Assembly: GCF_027111335.1 (NCBI RefSeq)
Contig: NZ_CP114288.1
Span: 4,650,001-4,714,000 of the forward strand
From: Flavobacterium aquiphilum
Lineage (GTDB): Bacteria > Bacteroidota > Bacteroidia > Flavobacteriales > Flavobacteriaceae
Reading direction: 5' to 3'
Length of the DNA stretch: 64,000 nt
Part shown: piece after piece, positions 37,647 through 47,481 of the stretch
Position numbering within the stretch: position 1 is the first letter of the stretch
Layout of the letters: every line of letters begins with the position of its first letter
The notes under the pieces: model-generated
Database searches by the model: none
Told to the model about the DNA's origin: nothing
The model's input: only the letters and a program-made list of their open reading frames with translations
Position numbers and translations under genes: made by a program

Positions 37647-39917
37647 TTATTTTTTTGGAGGTAAAATAGTAGTTCCCCAAGCTGAAGGTTTTGAATCCAT
37701 TTCGAAAATCAATTCGCCTCCATTCATAATATCATCGTGCAAAATCCATGCTTTGTTGTATGGCTTTCCGTTTAAAAAAGCGGCTTTTATATACTTATTT
37801 TTATCGCTGCTGTTTTTGGCAGTAATTTTAAAGCTCTTTCCATTTTCTAGCTGGATAGTCGTTTCTTTAATTAAAGGTGCATTCAATAAATAATAAGGTT
37901 GTCCGGCATTTGGGTACAATCCCATCATGTGAAAAGCAAGCCATGAAGACATTGCCCCCGAATCATCATTCCCAGGTATTCCTGTGTGAGACGCATTGAA
38001 ATTATCTTTGATAATGTCATGAACTCTATCACTGCTCAAATACGGTTTCCCAATCCAATGGTACAAACACGGTGTCAAAAATGATGGTTCGTTAGCCACA
38101 TTATACAATTTTGAATCGAAGAAAATATCCAATCTCTTTTTGAAAGCATCATCTCCTCCGGATTTACGAATAAGTTCAGGAACATCATGAGGAATACTGA
38201 ACGAATACTCCCAAGAAGTTGCTTCATAGAAAAACACGCACCAATGGCAAACATACCAAGGAGATTCAATTATGACCGGAGTATATTTGAATGTTGGTTT
38301 TTGAATTTTGGATTCACCAAAAACAATATCATCCAGCCAATTTCCTGCTGCGTCTTTTGGCATAATAAATCCTTTTGCTCCATTATTTTCATAATCAGAA
38401 CGCCAAAGATTTTGCCAGCTATCCGCCTGTTTCATGTATTGATTGTACAAATCGGTGTAGCCTAATCCTTTAGCTACTGTAGCGATATTATAATCATTGT
38501 ATGAAAAATCGATTGTCATATTTCCGGCACGGGGAACATTATAAGGCACATAACCTAAACGCAAATATTCCATCAAACCACCTCTTCCTTCTTTTTCTTC
38601 ATTTCCTCCGGGAGGAACTGTAGCATCTTTTAGCATTGCTTTCAAAGCCACTTCGTAATCGATTCCTTTTAGATTTTTAACAAATGCATCGGCTACAACC
38701 GTTTCAGCATTTGAACCGCCTTGTGTGCGGCCGTTGTCATTTCCGCTTCGGCCTTCGGGCATATAACCATCTCTTTTGTAAATGTTCAGCATTGCATTTA
38801 CAATTTCTACTTCGCGCTTTGGATCTAACAAAGTAATAAGCGGACTCGAACTTCTGAAAGTATCCCAAATACAATAAAAATCATCGTAATACGGTTCGTC
38901 ATTCGTCCATAACGGATTTTCTCCCGTTCTGTCCACAGGCATTATCATGGTGTGATACAAACCGGTGTAAAACATTTTTTTATACTCATCGGAAGTATCC
39001 GGCGAAAGTTTAACGCGGCTTAATAACTGTTCCCATTTATTTTCTAAATTCGACAAAACCGTACTAAAATCCCAATTCGGGATTTCGACCTCAATATTAT
39101 TTTTTGCTTTTAATTCACTCAAAAAGGAGATTCCGATTTTCACATTCAGCTCCTGTTTCCCTTCTTTTCCAAAAGAAAGCAATGCGGCAGTTTTTTTCCC
39201 TGAATCAAATTGAGAGGATTGATTGGCATAAAATTTACCGTCTTTCCAAGTAACATATTTTGCAATTGGCTGATCAAAAGTCGCCCAGAAATAAACCGTG
39301 TAAGCGCGACCGTTGTTCCAACCACCTCTAATTCTGCTATAACCTCTTACTTCATGATCTGAAACAATTTCTATTTGAGAACCCACAAATTGCTGTGCTT
39401 CCCTACCTTCCGGCTCAGGAGATTCGCCAAGGAAAAATCCGGGATCAATCTTTAAATCTTTGGACGCATTTTTAGGATAGGTAATTCGATAAAAAGAAGC
39501 TCGATCAGAAGTTGTTATTTCTGTTTTAATCTGATTTTCTTTGAAAACAGTCTCGTAATAACCAAGTTTTACGTTTTCTTCTGCCCTGAAAGAAGTTTGA
39601 TCCAACTTATCCAAAGCTCCCGAAAAAGGCATAATCTGGATGTTTCCGTATTTTGGACCGCCACCGGTTCCGCTAACATGAATTTGACTAAATCCAGTTA
39701 CTTCTTTTGGTAAAGGCAACCACCCACTATTTGAATTTACCGTACAATCAGGACTTGGTTTTACCATTCCGTAGGGACATGACGGCCCTATAAAAACGCG
39801 GCCCACACCTTCTGACCCAATCATTGGATCCACATAATTGTGAACCTGATTTTGGGCGCTAATTGTAAAGAATGACGATATTCCTAAAAAAAGTATGACC
39901 TTAGTGTATATTCTCAT
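37647..39917 (-). CDS. GH92 alpha-mannosidase (A)
   Basis: 756 residues with signal peptide (to TISAQN). The family start NYVDPMIGSEGVGRVFIGPSCPYGMV, the mid motif MPEGRSGNDNGRTQGGSNAE and the C-terminal GNDDSGAMSSWLAFHMMGLYPNAG are GH92 hallmarks. These Ca2+-dependent exo-enzymes cleave alpha-1,2-, -1,3- or -1,6-mannose or mannose-1-phosphate links; linkage cannot be read from sequence. 41 bases separate it from GH92 B upstream, so they are co-transcribed. Confidence 0.92.
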   Translation of the reverse strand: MRIYTKVILFLGISSFFTISAQNQVHNYVDPMIGSEGVGRVFIGPSCPYGMVKPSPDCTVNSNSGWLPLPKEVTGFSQIHVSGTGGGPKYGNIQIMPFSGALDKLDQTSFRAEENVKLGYYETVFKENQIKTEITTSDRASFYRITYPKNASKDLKIDPGFFLGESPEPEGREAQQFVGSQIEIVSDHEVRGYSRIRGGWNNGRAYTVYFWATFDQPIAKYVTWKDGKFYANQSSQFDSGKKTAALLSFGKEGKQELNVKIGISFLSELKAKNNIEVEIPNWDFSTVLSNLENKWEQLLSRVKLSPDTSDEYKKMFYTGLYHTMIMPVDRTGENPLWTNDEPYYDDFYCIWDTFRSSSPLITLLDPKREVEIVNAMLNIYKRDGYMPEGRSGNDNGRTQGGSNAETVVADAFVKNLKGIDYEVALKAMLKDATVPPGGNEEKEGRGGLMEYLRLGYVPYNVPRAGNMTIDFSYNDYNIATVAKGLGYTDLYNQYMKQADSWQNLWRSDYENNGAKGFIMPKDAAGNWLDDIVFGESKIQKPTFKYTPVIIESPWYVCHWCVFFYEATSWEYSFSIPHDVPELIRKSGGDDAFKKRLDIFFDSKLYNVANEPSFLTPCLYHWIGKPYLSSDRVHDIIKDNFNASHTGIPGNDDSGAMSSWLAFHMMGLYPNAGQPYYLLNAPLIKETTIQLENGKSFKITAKNSSDKNKYIKAAFLNGKPYNKAWILHDDIMNGGELIFEMDSKPSAWGTTILPPKK

Positions 39918-39958
39918 TTGCTTAATATGTTTTTTTTCCGAGTTGGATATTTTAAAGT

Positions 39959-42271
39959 TTAATGCTTTGACTTATCCGACATTTCTAAATTCAATTCCCC
40001 TCCTTTTGTAATATCGCTGTGGGAAATCATAAACTTTTCTACAGCTTTATTATTGAGTTTAACATTGTTTATATAAATATTTTTAGGGCTGTTATTAGCG
40101 GCTTCAATTACAAATTCTTTGCCAGAATAATAATTTGGATTCAATTGAATCGAAACTTTGTTAAAGATAGGGCTTCCTATTTGGTATTCCGGGTTTTCAT
40201 CAGTCCCCCCATTCATTTGGAACAAACCAATTTTAAACAACACATTCAAACTTCCCATTAAACCTTGATCTTCATCGCCATTGTAACCGGTATCCGGGGC
40301 TAAACCGCTGAAAGTTTCTTTTATCACTTCGCGTCCCCAATACTGAGTTAAATCAGGTCTTCCTAAAAAATTAAACACATAAGGTGTCTGAATCGAAGGC
40401 TGATTACCAAAATTTATTGGAATACGACTGTACTCTGGATGCAATTCTGCTTCATGTGATGTTCCTGATGTGAACTTTAATTTTTTTGCCGATTCAAATT
40501 GCTTGTTCAATTTTTCTGCAGCCTTATCATTCCCTCCCATCAGCTTTGCCAAACCTTCAATGTCTTGCGGCACAAACCAAGTTGCCTGTGCTCCATTGGA
40601 TTCTATAAAACCATTTTCATATTTATAAGGGTCAAAATTTTCGAGCCATTTCCCATTAACATTTTTAGGACGCATCCAACCTGTTGTTGCATCAAAAACG
40701 TTTTGGTAATTTTTGGCCCTTGCCATAAAATAGTTATAATCCTCGGTATGATTCAGCTTTTTTGCCAATTGTGCCAAAGTCCAATCTTCATAAGCATATT
40801 CCAATGTTAGGCTGGCACCGTCTTGATGGCTTCCAAATTCACCTTCTGGATTAGGGTAAGGAACAAAGCCTTTCTCCATATAATATTTCAAACCTCCACC
40901 GCTATTGGTATTGTGTTCGTAACCCGCTTTTCCCATAATTCCATTTAGCATATGGTTTTTCTTCAAAGCGATATAAATATCTTCCAGATCTTCTTTTACG
41001 ATTCCATTTTGAATAGCGGTAACAATAAATGGTGTTGTAGAAGCTCCTGTCATCACATAGGTATCATTTCCGCCTGCAGGCCCACGCGGAATCATTCCGC
41101 CATCATTGTAATATTGCATTAGCGAATGCACAAAGTCTTCCATAATTTCAGGATAAGCAAGTCCCCAAAGTGTACTTATCGTCCATTGGGCACCCCAAAA
41201 CGAATCTGAATTATATTGGTTGAACTTTGGTTTTCCTTTATCGTTAAGCGGAATTTGTCCAATTCTGTATTTATCTCCTGTATTATCAGGATAAGCACCA
41301 TTAGCATCGCTAATCATTTTTCGTCCCTGCAATGCGTGCCAAAGATCTGTATAAAATCTTCTTTGGTCTTTTTCAGTTCCACCTTCAACTTTAATTCTTC
41401 CCAATAAATTATTCCATTCGTCTCTTGATTCTGCAACTATTTTATCAAAATCCCAATGAGGTAATTCTTCTTGAATATTAATGTTGGCATTTTCAACAGA
41501 GGTGTAAGAAACACCCACTTTCATTAATATTTTTTTATCAAAATCACCAAAATGAATCAGATAATTACCTGTTTTAGCATCTTTCTCAACAGAAGAAATT
41601 GGAGCATTAGTATTAATTTTAAAATATACCGTCAATGGTTTTGGGCGTCTGAAATTAGTACTCAATACCAATGAACCCGAAAGTTCATAATCGTTATTTT
41701 TTTCTAAAATTCCATTTGTGTTATCACACGGCCCTAAAACAGTATTTAGATTGAAAAGAACCGCTTTTTGTGCATTCGTCGGAAACGTATATCTATGAAA
41801 ACCTACCCTTTTGGCGCTAGTTAATTCGGCTGTTATTTTGTATCTGTCAAGTAATACAGAATGATAGCCTGGAGTAATTTTCTCTGTTGCATGACTGAAT
41901 TTAGAATAAAAATCAGTGAAAATAGTTGTCTTATTTTCTTTGGAAATTACCACCGGCATTACCGAAACCCCGGATAGTTGCCATTCATGAACATGGCTGA
42001 AACCTTTTATTGTATCAATATTATACTTGTATCCGCAACCCCAATCTCCTTTAATTGATGTGTCCGGACTTAAATTTACCATTCCAAACGGACGACTGGC
42101 GGAAGAAAAGTAAAACCAGCGCGAATTTTCAGTATCTAGCAAAGGGTACACCTTATCCACCAATTGGTTATTTGGAAGAGAAGCTGTTTTTCCTGCTTTA
42201 CATGACACTAGAAAAATAAGGCCTAAACTTATTCCTATGCGTCCTATTTTATAAATTTTATCTAATTTCAT
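39959..42271 (-). CDS. GH92 alpha-mannosidase lipoprotein (B)
   Basis: 770 residues from ATG 42271 (MKLDKIYKIGRIGISLGLIFLVSC, lipobox LVSC); the ATG at 42334 would put 21 residues before the signal. VYPLLDTENSRWFYFSSASRPFG replaces the usual VDPMIGT start, so it is more divergent than A; the C-terminal DEDQGLMGSLNVLFKIGLFQMNG also departs from the GNDD motif. That suggests a different linkage. Probably surface-exposed. A hairpin at 42356-42393 lies between it and susD. Confidence 0.85.
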   Translation of the reverse strand: MKLDKIYKIGRIGISLGLIFLVSCKAGKTASLPNNQLVDKVYPLLDTENSRWFYFSSASRPFGMVNLSPDTSIKGDWGCGYKYNIDTIKGFSHVHEWQLSGVSVMPVVISKENKTTIFTDFYSKFSHATEKITPGYHSVLLDRYKITAELTSAKRVGFHRYTFPTNAQKAVLFNLNTVLGPCDNTNGILEKNNDYELSGSLVLSTNFRRPKPLTVYFKINTNAPISSVEKDAKTGNYLIHFGDFDKKILMKVGVSYTSVENANINIQEELPHWDFDKIVAESRDEWNNLLGRIKVEGGTEKDQRRFYTDLWHALQGRKMISDANGAYPDNTGDKYRIGQIPLNDKGKPKFNQYNSDSFWGAQWTISTLWGLAYPEIMEDFVHSLMQYYNDGGMIPRGPAGGNDTYVMTGASTTPFIVTAIQNGIVKEDLEDIYIALKKNHMLNGIMGKAGYEHNTNSGGGLKYYMEKGFVPYPNPEGEFGSHQDGASLTLEYAYEDWTLAQLAKKLNHTEDYNYFMARAKNYQNVFDATTGWMRPKNVNGKWLENFDPYKYENGFIESNGAQATWFVPQDIEGLAKLMGGNDKAAEKLNKQFESAKKLKFTSGTSHEAELHPEYSRIPINFGNQPSIQTPYVFNFLGRPDLTQYWGREVIKETFSGLAPDTGYNGDEDQGLMGSLNVLFKIGLFQMNGGTDENPEYQIGSPIFNKVSIQLNPNYYSGKEFVIEAANNSPKNIYINNVKLNNKAVEKFMISHSDITKGGELNLEMSDKSKH

Positions 42272-42355
42272 TCGTTTAAATTGTATTGACAAGCTAACAT
42301 ACTTGTTTTTTGATGAATTGGACTTTCTAAACAAGCCAAATCAAAATTTTTAATA

Positions 42356-42393
42356 AAAAAGGAGAAGAATTTTTTAATCTTCCTCTCCTTTTT
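42356..42393 (-). terminator. hairpin between susD and GH92 B
   Basis: AAAAAGGAGAAGAA and TTCCTCTCCTTTTT pair over about 14 bp with one wobble. It could lower expression of the GH92 genes relative to susCD, a common arrangement in these loci. Confidence 0.6.
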
Positions 42394-42443
42394 ATCAAAT
42401 TAAAATATCTATACGCAATTTGCTTTTTAGATTAATTTTTATC

Positions 42444-44057
42444 CTAATATCCAGGATTTTGAGTCAGAGCGGTATTTAAAACCAAAGCATTGGTTGGAAT
42501 TGGGAAAATACGACGATAGGTATCAGTATTTGTTTTGAATCCCCATTTACCTTCATATTTACCAAAACGAATCATATCATTTCTATGCCATGCCTCCTGT
42601 GCAAATTCGCGGCTTCTTTCTTTATAAAGATCATCTAAAGTTACTGCTGACCATGCTGCAGAAGTTGAACGGTTTGAACGAACCATATTTACCAATGAAA
42701 TGGCTGTTTGCCCTAAAGTTGGATTACCACCACGTAAGATTGCTTCGGCTTTCATCAAGATAACATCTGAGTAACGTAAAAAGGGTACATCATTATTTTG
42801 ATTACGGCTTGTTGAGGTTGCATCTGGATAAAATTTAATATTTCTGTAACCCATATTCCAAGCAATTTCATCATTTCCACAATCAAACAAAGCAACACTC
42901 TGACGAAGAACTATGTCTGGAGTCAAGTTTACTTGGTAAGTATATGACGCTCCACCATCTGCCCCGGTATAAAACTGATCGTATCCTTTTTTAGTTGTTG
43001 TAACCATTACAGGAGTAACACCATCATTCATGTATTGTAATCCAGTTAACCATTGTTTGTTACGAATATCATTAGCATCATTGAAATAAGCATAAAATTC
43101 AGGCAGAGTACTTCTAGGCGCACTAGGTGTAAAAGGAATACCAAATTTTGCTCTTTCAGAACGTGGTACATCGTAACGTGCATGGTACATTTGACCATTG
43201 AAACCTACACTAACGGCAGTTGGATCATAAGGAACTGCAAAAATGAATTCTTTCATTTGCGGACCATTATTAGGATAAAACATTTGAAGGTATGAAGCTC
43301 TTGGCTCGATAGCATACAATCCGGAATTAATTACAGCATCACAAGCTGCAATACAATCATTGTAACGTTGTGTCCCAGTATAAACCTCAGCATTCAAATA
43401 CAATTTAGCAAGTAACGCATTTGCTGTTTGTTTATTTGGTCTTCCATAAGTTGTCACTCCAGATGCAGCACTTAAGTTAGGAAGCGCTTTTTTCAATTCT
43501 CTTTCAATAAAGTTGAAAACCACTTTTCTATCAGACTTAGGATGCGAAGTAAAATCTCCATAAACGGTATCCAACGGAACGTTTCCGTAGCTATCCATCA
43601 TCATATAATAAGAAATCGCACGCATTGTTTTCAACTCAGAGATCATAGTCGCTTTCTCCGAACCTTCAGGCATTGCTTTGTCCAAAATTGAAATTGCCTG
43701 ATTACTTGTCCCTATAACTTTTGAAGTCCAATCCCAAAGACTTCCTATGATACCATTATCTGCTGTCCAATCATGATAATGCATTGCAATATAATTTCTA
43801 TTATCAAACCAGTTACCACCTCTTGCCGGCATAATTGACTCATCTGTACTCAATGATTGCGCCCACCACCAAGCAAATGAAAATTCTCCACGGAAAGCCG
43901 CATAAACAGGACCTGCGGTCTGAATATACTGTGATGAATTCTGAGGGAATACATCTGGGGTAAGTTGTGTCGTAATTGGCACATCAAGATTTTCGCAAGA
44001 CCATAATAAACCGGCTGCAAGTACTGGAAGTCCTATATATTTGAATATTTTTTTCAT
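42444..44057 (-). CDS. SusD/RagB family glycan-binding lipoprotein
   Basis: 537 residues from ATG 44057 (MKKIFKYIGLPVLAAGLLWSC, lipobox); the longer in-frame start at 44102 is less likely. Helical TPR-like scaffold with SKVIGTSNQAISILDKAM, AKLYLNAEVYTGTQRYNDCIAACDAV and a C-terminal LDDLYKERSREFAQEAWHRNDMIRFGKY plus RRIFPIPTNALVLNTALTQNPGY, all SusD hallmarks. Surface lipoprotein that caps the SusC channel. It lies 64 bases after susC. Confidence 0.95.
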   Translation of the reverse strand: MKKIFKYIGLPVLAAGLLWSCENLDVPITTQLTPDVFPQNSSQYIQTAGPVYAAFRGEFSFAWWWAQSLSTDESIMPARGGNWFDNRNYIAMHYHDWTADNGIIGSLWDWTSKVIGTSNQAISILDKAMPEGSEKATMISELKTMRAISYYMMMDSYGNVPLDTVYGDFTSHPKSDRKVVFNFIERELKKALPNLSAASGVTTYGRPNKQTANALLAKLYLNAEVYTGTQRYNDCIAACDAVINSGLYAIEPRASYLQMFYPNNGPQMKEFIFAVPYDPTAVSVGFNGQMYHARYDVPRSERAKFGIPFTPSAPRSTLPEFYAYFNDANDIRNKQWLTGLQYMNDGVTPVMVTTTKKGYDQFYTGADGGASYTYQVNLTPDIVLRQSVALFDCGNDEIAWNMGYRNIKFYPDATSTSRNQNNDVPFLRYSDVILMKAEAILRGGNPTLGQTAISLVNMVRSNRSTSAAWSAVTLDDLYKERSREFAQEAWHRNDMIRFGKYEGKWGFKTNTDTYRRIFPIPTNALVLNTALTQNPGY

Positions 44058-44166
44058 ATGTTCATGTTTTATTGTTTTTTTTCGGTCATATGTAATTCGC
44101 ACACAATTGTTGGTTTTTATACCAAATTTGTATTAGTGCTCATTTCATAATTTTTCGATTTAATTT

Positions 44167-47100
44167 TTAGAATATCACGTTCAAACCAAACAAGAAAGTT
44201 CTTGTTTTTGGATAAAAGTTACCCGAATCTACACCAGGTGCAGTTCCACCTTGTTCTACTTCAGGGTCAATTCCGGTATATTTGGTAATCACAAACAAAT
44301 TATTTACAGTCTCATAAAGACGAATCTTTTTGATGTATTTACCAACTGCTCCAAAATTATAACCAAAAGTCATATTATCTAAACGGATATAGCTACCGTC
44401 CTCTATAAAACGCGTTGAATATTTATAGGCGTTAAGGTCATTTGGAGATTCATTTGCTGCATCTACGAGAATATTCGAAGACATTGCTGTACCAGGTCTG
44501 AATAAATCTGCTCGTGTTGCATTGAAAATTTTATTTCCAAATACTCCACGGAAGAAGATATTCAAATCAAATTTTTTGTATGTGAAATTATTATCCCATC
44601 CCATTAAGAATTTAGGTTGTGCACTACCTGCATAGTGATAATCAACACCAATTGCTGGGGTTGTTGTCAAGCTACCATCTTTTGCAACATATTGAGAAAC
44701 ACCCGCTGCATTTTTACCAGCATACTGAAGTGTAAAGAATTGTCCAAGAGGTTTTCCTTCTTTAAAAATTTGTAACGTACTTCCTGTTTGTCCGCCTCCT
44801 TCTGGTTGAACTCTACGTATTGAATCCCCTCCAATAAAATATGGGTTTTTCAATTTAGTAATCTCATTTTCGTTATGCGAATAATTCAAAGTAGTTGACC
44901 AGCTAAAGTTTTTAGTTTTAATCGGCGTACTGTTCAAAGTAACCTCGATACCTTTATTTGTCATATCACCACCATTGGCAACAATTGTTCCTACTGGTAC
45001 AAGAACAGGGTTTACAGCATAATTGTAAATCATGTCTGTTGTTTTCTTGTTATACACATCAACAGATCCAGATACTGCTCCTTTTAAGATTGTAAAATCA
45101 ACACCAATATTTGCAGTAGCTGTTTTTTCCCAGTTCAAATCAGGATTTGCAGCCTGAACAGGTCCGTATGCACCCACTTGTTGTCCGTTATAGTAGAATG
45201 TTCCAAGACTTCCTGAGATAAATTGCGCTGTATAAGCGTTGAATCCCGATGAGTTTCCTGTTTCTCCCCAGCTTCCACGAAGTTTTAAATCTGTGAAAAT
45301 CTTTTGGTTTTGCATAAAACCTTCTTTGTCAATTCTCCAGGCACCACCTACTGAAGGGAAGTATCCCCATTGATTGTTTGATCCAAATACTGATCCACCG
45401 TCTCTTCTGATAGATCCTTGCAAAAGGTATTTGTCTTTGTAATTATAGTTCAAACGGGCAAATTCTGAAATCAAACGCTTTTTCTGATACGCTCTACTAT
45501 CTCCAAAATCTACTTTGTAACCAGAAACTGCACCATAATTTCCTAAAGCAAGGTTATTATAACTAACGTTGTCTACAGGGAAGTTAGTGTTTGTTGCTTG
45601 GAATCCATCTCCCAAAACATCTTCTTGCCAAGAATAACCGACAACAGCCTTAATTTTGTGCTCACCAAAAGATCTATCCCAGTTTAAGAAACTTTCAGCA
45701 ATCGTGTTATTTGTTTGATACGAATTTCTTAAAGCCGATCCGTTCACACCAAAATTCATTAAAGAGTGTACTTGTGGTGGATCTGGGTTATTGTAGAAGT
45801 TAGCACTGTTGTATTTTTGATAGTAGCTATCATAAAACTCACCGTGCATTGAATTCAATTGTTGGTAAGAAAGATTTAAGTTGTAAGTAAATCCCCAAGG
45901 AAGTTTTAGTTCTGTAGTCAAACTTGCAACTAAGTTATTTGTTTTTGTATCATCATCTGCATGATTCATCAAAGCAACTGGGTTGAAATATCCGGTTTGA
46001 ATAAAGTTTTCAAAGTACGATCCATCAGGGTTTGTAACAGGAGAAACCGGAAGGTGGTTAATAGCTTGTTGAAGCACCACGTTACGTTGAGGCACATTGT
46101 TATAAACACTATTTGAGTTTGTAACGTTCAACCCAATTTTAAGGTTATCATCAAAAGCCATTTGCTCAACTGCTAAGTGTGCAATTACACGTGAAAAGTT
46201 ATTTCCTTGCAAAACCCCTTCTTTATCGATATAGGTAATACTTCCAAAATAATTTCCATGGTCACCACCTCCACTCATCGAAAGGTTATGGCTCATTGAA
46301 TTGGCATATTTAGGTCTTAGAATTTCATCTTGCCAATCTGTATTAGCACCTTTGTCATTTTCAGGAGTAAAATTCAAATTATTTTTAGCCAAGAATGATC
46401 TTAACTGATTTGAATCCATCATGTCAAGTGAGTTGGAAACTTTTTCAAAACCAAAGTAATTGCTATAATTAATTGTAGTTTTGTCTTTGGCTCCTCTTTT
46501 TGTAGTAACCATGATAACCCCATTTGCAGCACGGTTACCGTAGATAGCTGTTGCTGCAGCATCCTTCAATACGTCAACAGTAACAATGTCTTCTGGAGCA
46601 ATGATCGAAATATCTACACCAGGAATTCCATCAACCACATAAAAAGGTCCTTGAGAACTATTCAATGTTGAAGCTCCACGCAAAACTACCGAAGACTGTT
46701 TTGTAGGGTCCCCACTAGCCGAAACGTTCAAACCTGCAACCTTACCTTGTAACAATTGACCAACATCTGCAATTACCCCATTATTCAATTGATCTGCTTT
46801 TACAGAAGAAACAGCTGTTGTCAAGTTTTTACGAGATCCTTTACCGTACCCAACTACAACCACTTGTTCTAAGCTTGTAGCAGTAGAAACCAATTTAATT
46901 GTATAATTAGATCTTGAACCATCTAATTTAATTCGTTGGTCAACAAACCCCACAAACGAAATTAATAACGCTGCATTTTTATTTGAAACATTAATTTTAA
47001 ACTTTCCATCAAAGTCTGTAGTAGCGCTATTATTTGTTCCCGTTTCGACTACATTGGCACCAGGCAACGGCATCCCCTTCTCGTCCAAAATCACGCCGGA

Positions 47101-47178
47101 CACTTCTGCTTTTTGCGCCCAACAATTAAATGAGAAGCCGGCAAAAAGGACTAATAATAAAATTTTAAGTTTTTCCAT
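44167..47178 (-). CDS. SusC/RagA family TonB-dependent transporter
   Basis: 1003 residues with signal peptide (to CWAQK). Carboxypeptidase-regulatory-like domain (about 25-105: VSGVILDEKGMPLPGANVVET), TonB box/plug region with VVVVGYGKGSRKNLTTAVSS and IAPEDIVTVDVLKDAAATAIYG, and a 22-stranded barrel ending in Phe (FGLNVIF). Imports oligosaccharides through the outer membrane. Its promoter carries one of the three shared box pairs. Confidence 0.96.
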   Translation of the reverse strand: MEKLKILLLVLFAGFSFNCWAQKAEVSGVILDEKGMPLPGANVVETGTNNSATTDFDGKFKINVSNKNAALLISFVGFVDQRIKLDGSRSNYTIKLVSTATSLEQVVVVGYGKGSRKNLTTAVSSVKADQLNNGVIADVGQLLQGKVAGLNVSASGDPTKQSSVVLRGASTLNSSQGPFYVVDGIPGVDISIIAPEDIVTVDVLKDAAATAIYGNRAANGVIMVTTKRGAKDKTTINYSNYFGFEKVSNSLDMMDSNQLRSFLAKNNLNFTPENDKGANTDWQDEILRPKYANSMSHNLSMSGGGDHGNYFGSITYIDKEGVLQGNNFSRVIAHLAVEQMAFDDNLKIGLNVTNSNSVYNNVPQRNVVLQQAINHLPVSPVTNPDGSYFENFIQTGYFNPVALMNHADDDTKTNNLVASLTTELKLPWGFTYNLNLSYQQLNSMHGEFYDSYYQKYNSANFYNNPDPPQVHSLMNFGVNGSALRNSYQTNNTIAESFLNWDRSFGEHKIKAVVGYSWQEDVLGDGFQATNTNFPVDNVSYNNLALGNYGAVSGYKVDFGDSRAYQKKRLISEFARLNYNYKDKYLLQGSIRRDGGSVFGSNNQWGYFPSVGGAWRIDKEGFMQNQKIFTDLKLRGSWGETGNSSGFNAYTAQFISGSLGTFYYNGQQVGAYGPVQAANPDLNWEKTATANIGVDFTILKGAVSGSVDVYNKKTTDMIYNYAVNPVLVPVGTIVANGGDMTNKGIEVTLNSTPIKTKNFSWSTTLNYSHNENEITKLKNPYFIGGDSIRRVQPEGGGQTGSTLQIFKEGKPLGQFFTLQYAGKNAAGVSQYVAKDGSLTTTPAIGVDYHYAGSAQPKFLMGWDNNFTYKKFDLNIFFRGVFGNKIFNATRADLFRPGTAMSSNILVDAANESPNDLNAYKYSTRFIEDGSYIRLDNMTFGYNFGAVGKYIKKIRLYETVNNLFVITKYTGIDPEVEQGGTAPGVDSGNFYPKTRTFLFGLNVIF

Positions 47179-47213
47179 ATTATATTAAATTAGTTATTGG
47201 TTAATTCTTTAAG

Positions 47214-47270
47214 CGAAATTAATATTAATGATTTGTTAAAGGAATGGACAGATTATTCATAAACATGGAC
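47214..47270 (-). promoter_or_regulatory. promoter and HTCS-type direct-repeat operator before susC
   Basis: -7-like TAATTTCG on the - strand (47214-47221, one mismatch) with upstream boxes ATGGAC (47244-47249) and ATGGAC (47265-47270), exactly 21 bases apart; the gap to the first box is 22. It lies about 36 bases before the susC start. The remaining spacer to 47481 contains a short inverted repeat (ATTCAATATT near 47324 and AATATTGAAT near 47369) and nothing gene-like. Confidence 0.7.
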
Positions 47271-47481
47271 TTTTTAACTACCCCAGTAATGGCGGGACTT
47301 ACAAGCCTTTTTTATTCAATATTTTTCAATAAAAAAGATGAATTATCCATCTACAAAAGCTCCAATATTGAATAATTAAGACCATTTTCCTTAAAATCAT
47401 TATCACTTTTACATAAAAACAAACTAAAAATTTTGATATTGATTTTTATTTTATTCTAAAATTACATACTGAATAATTCCT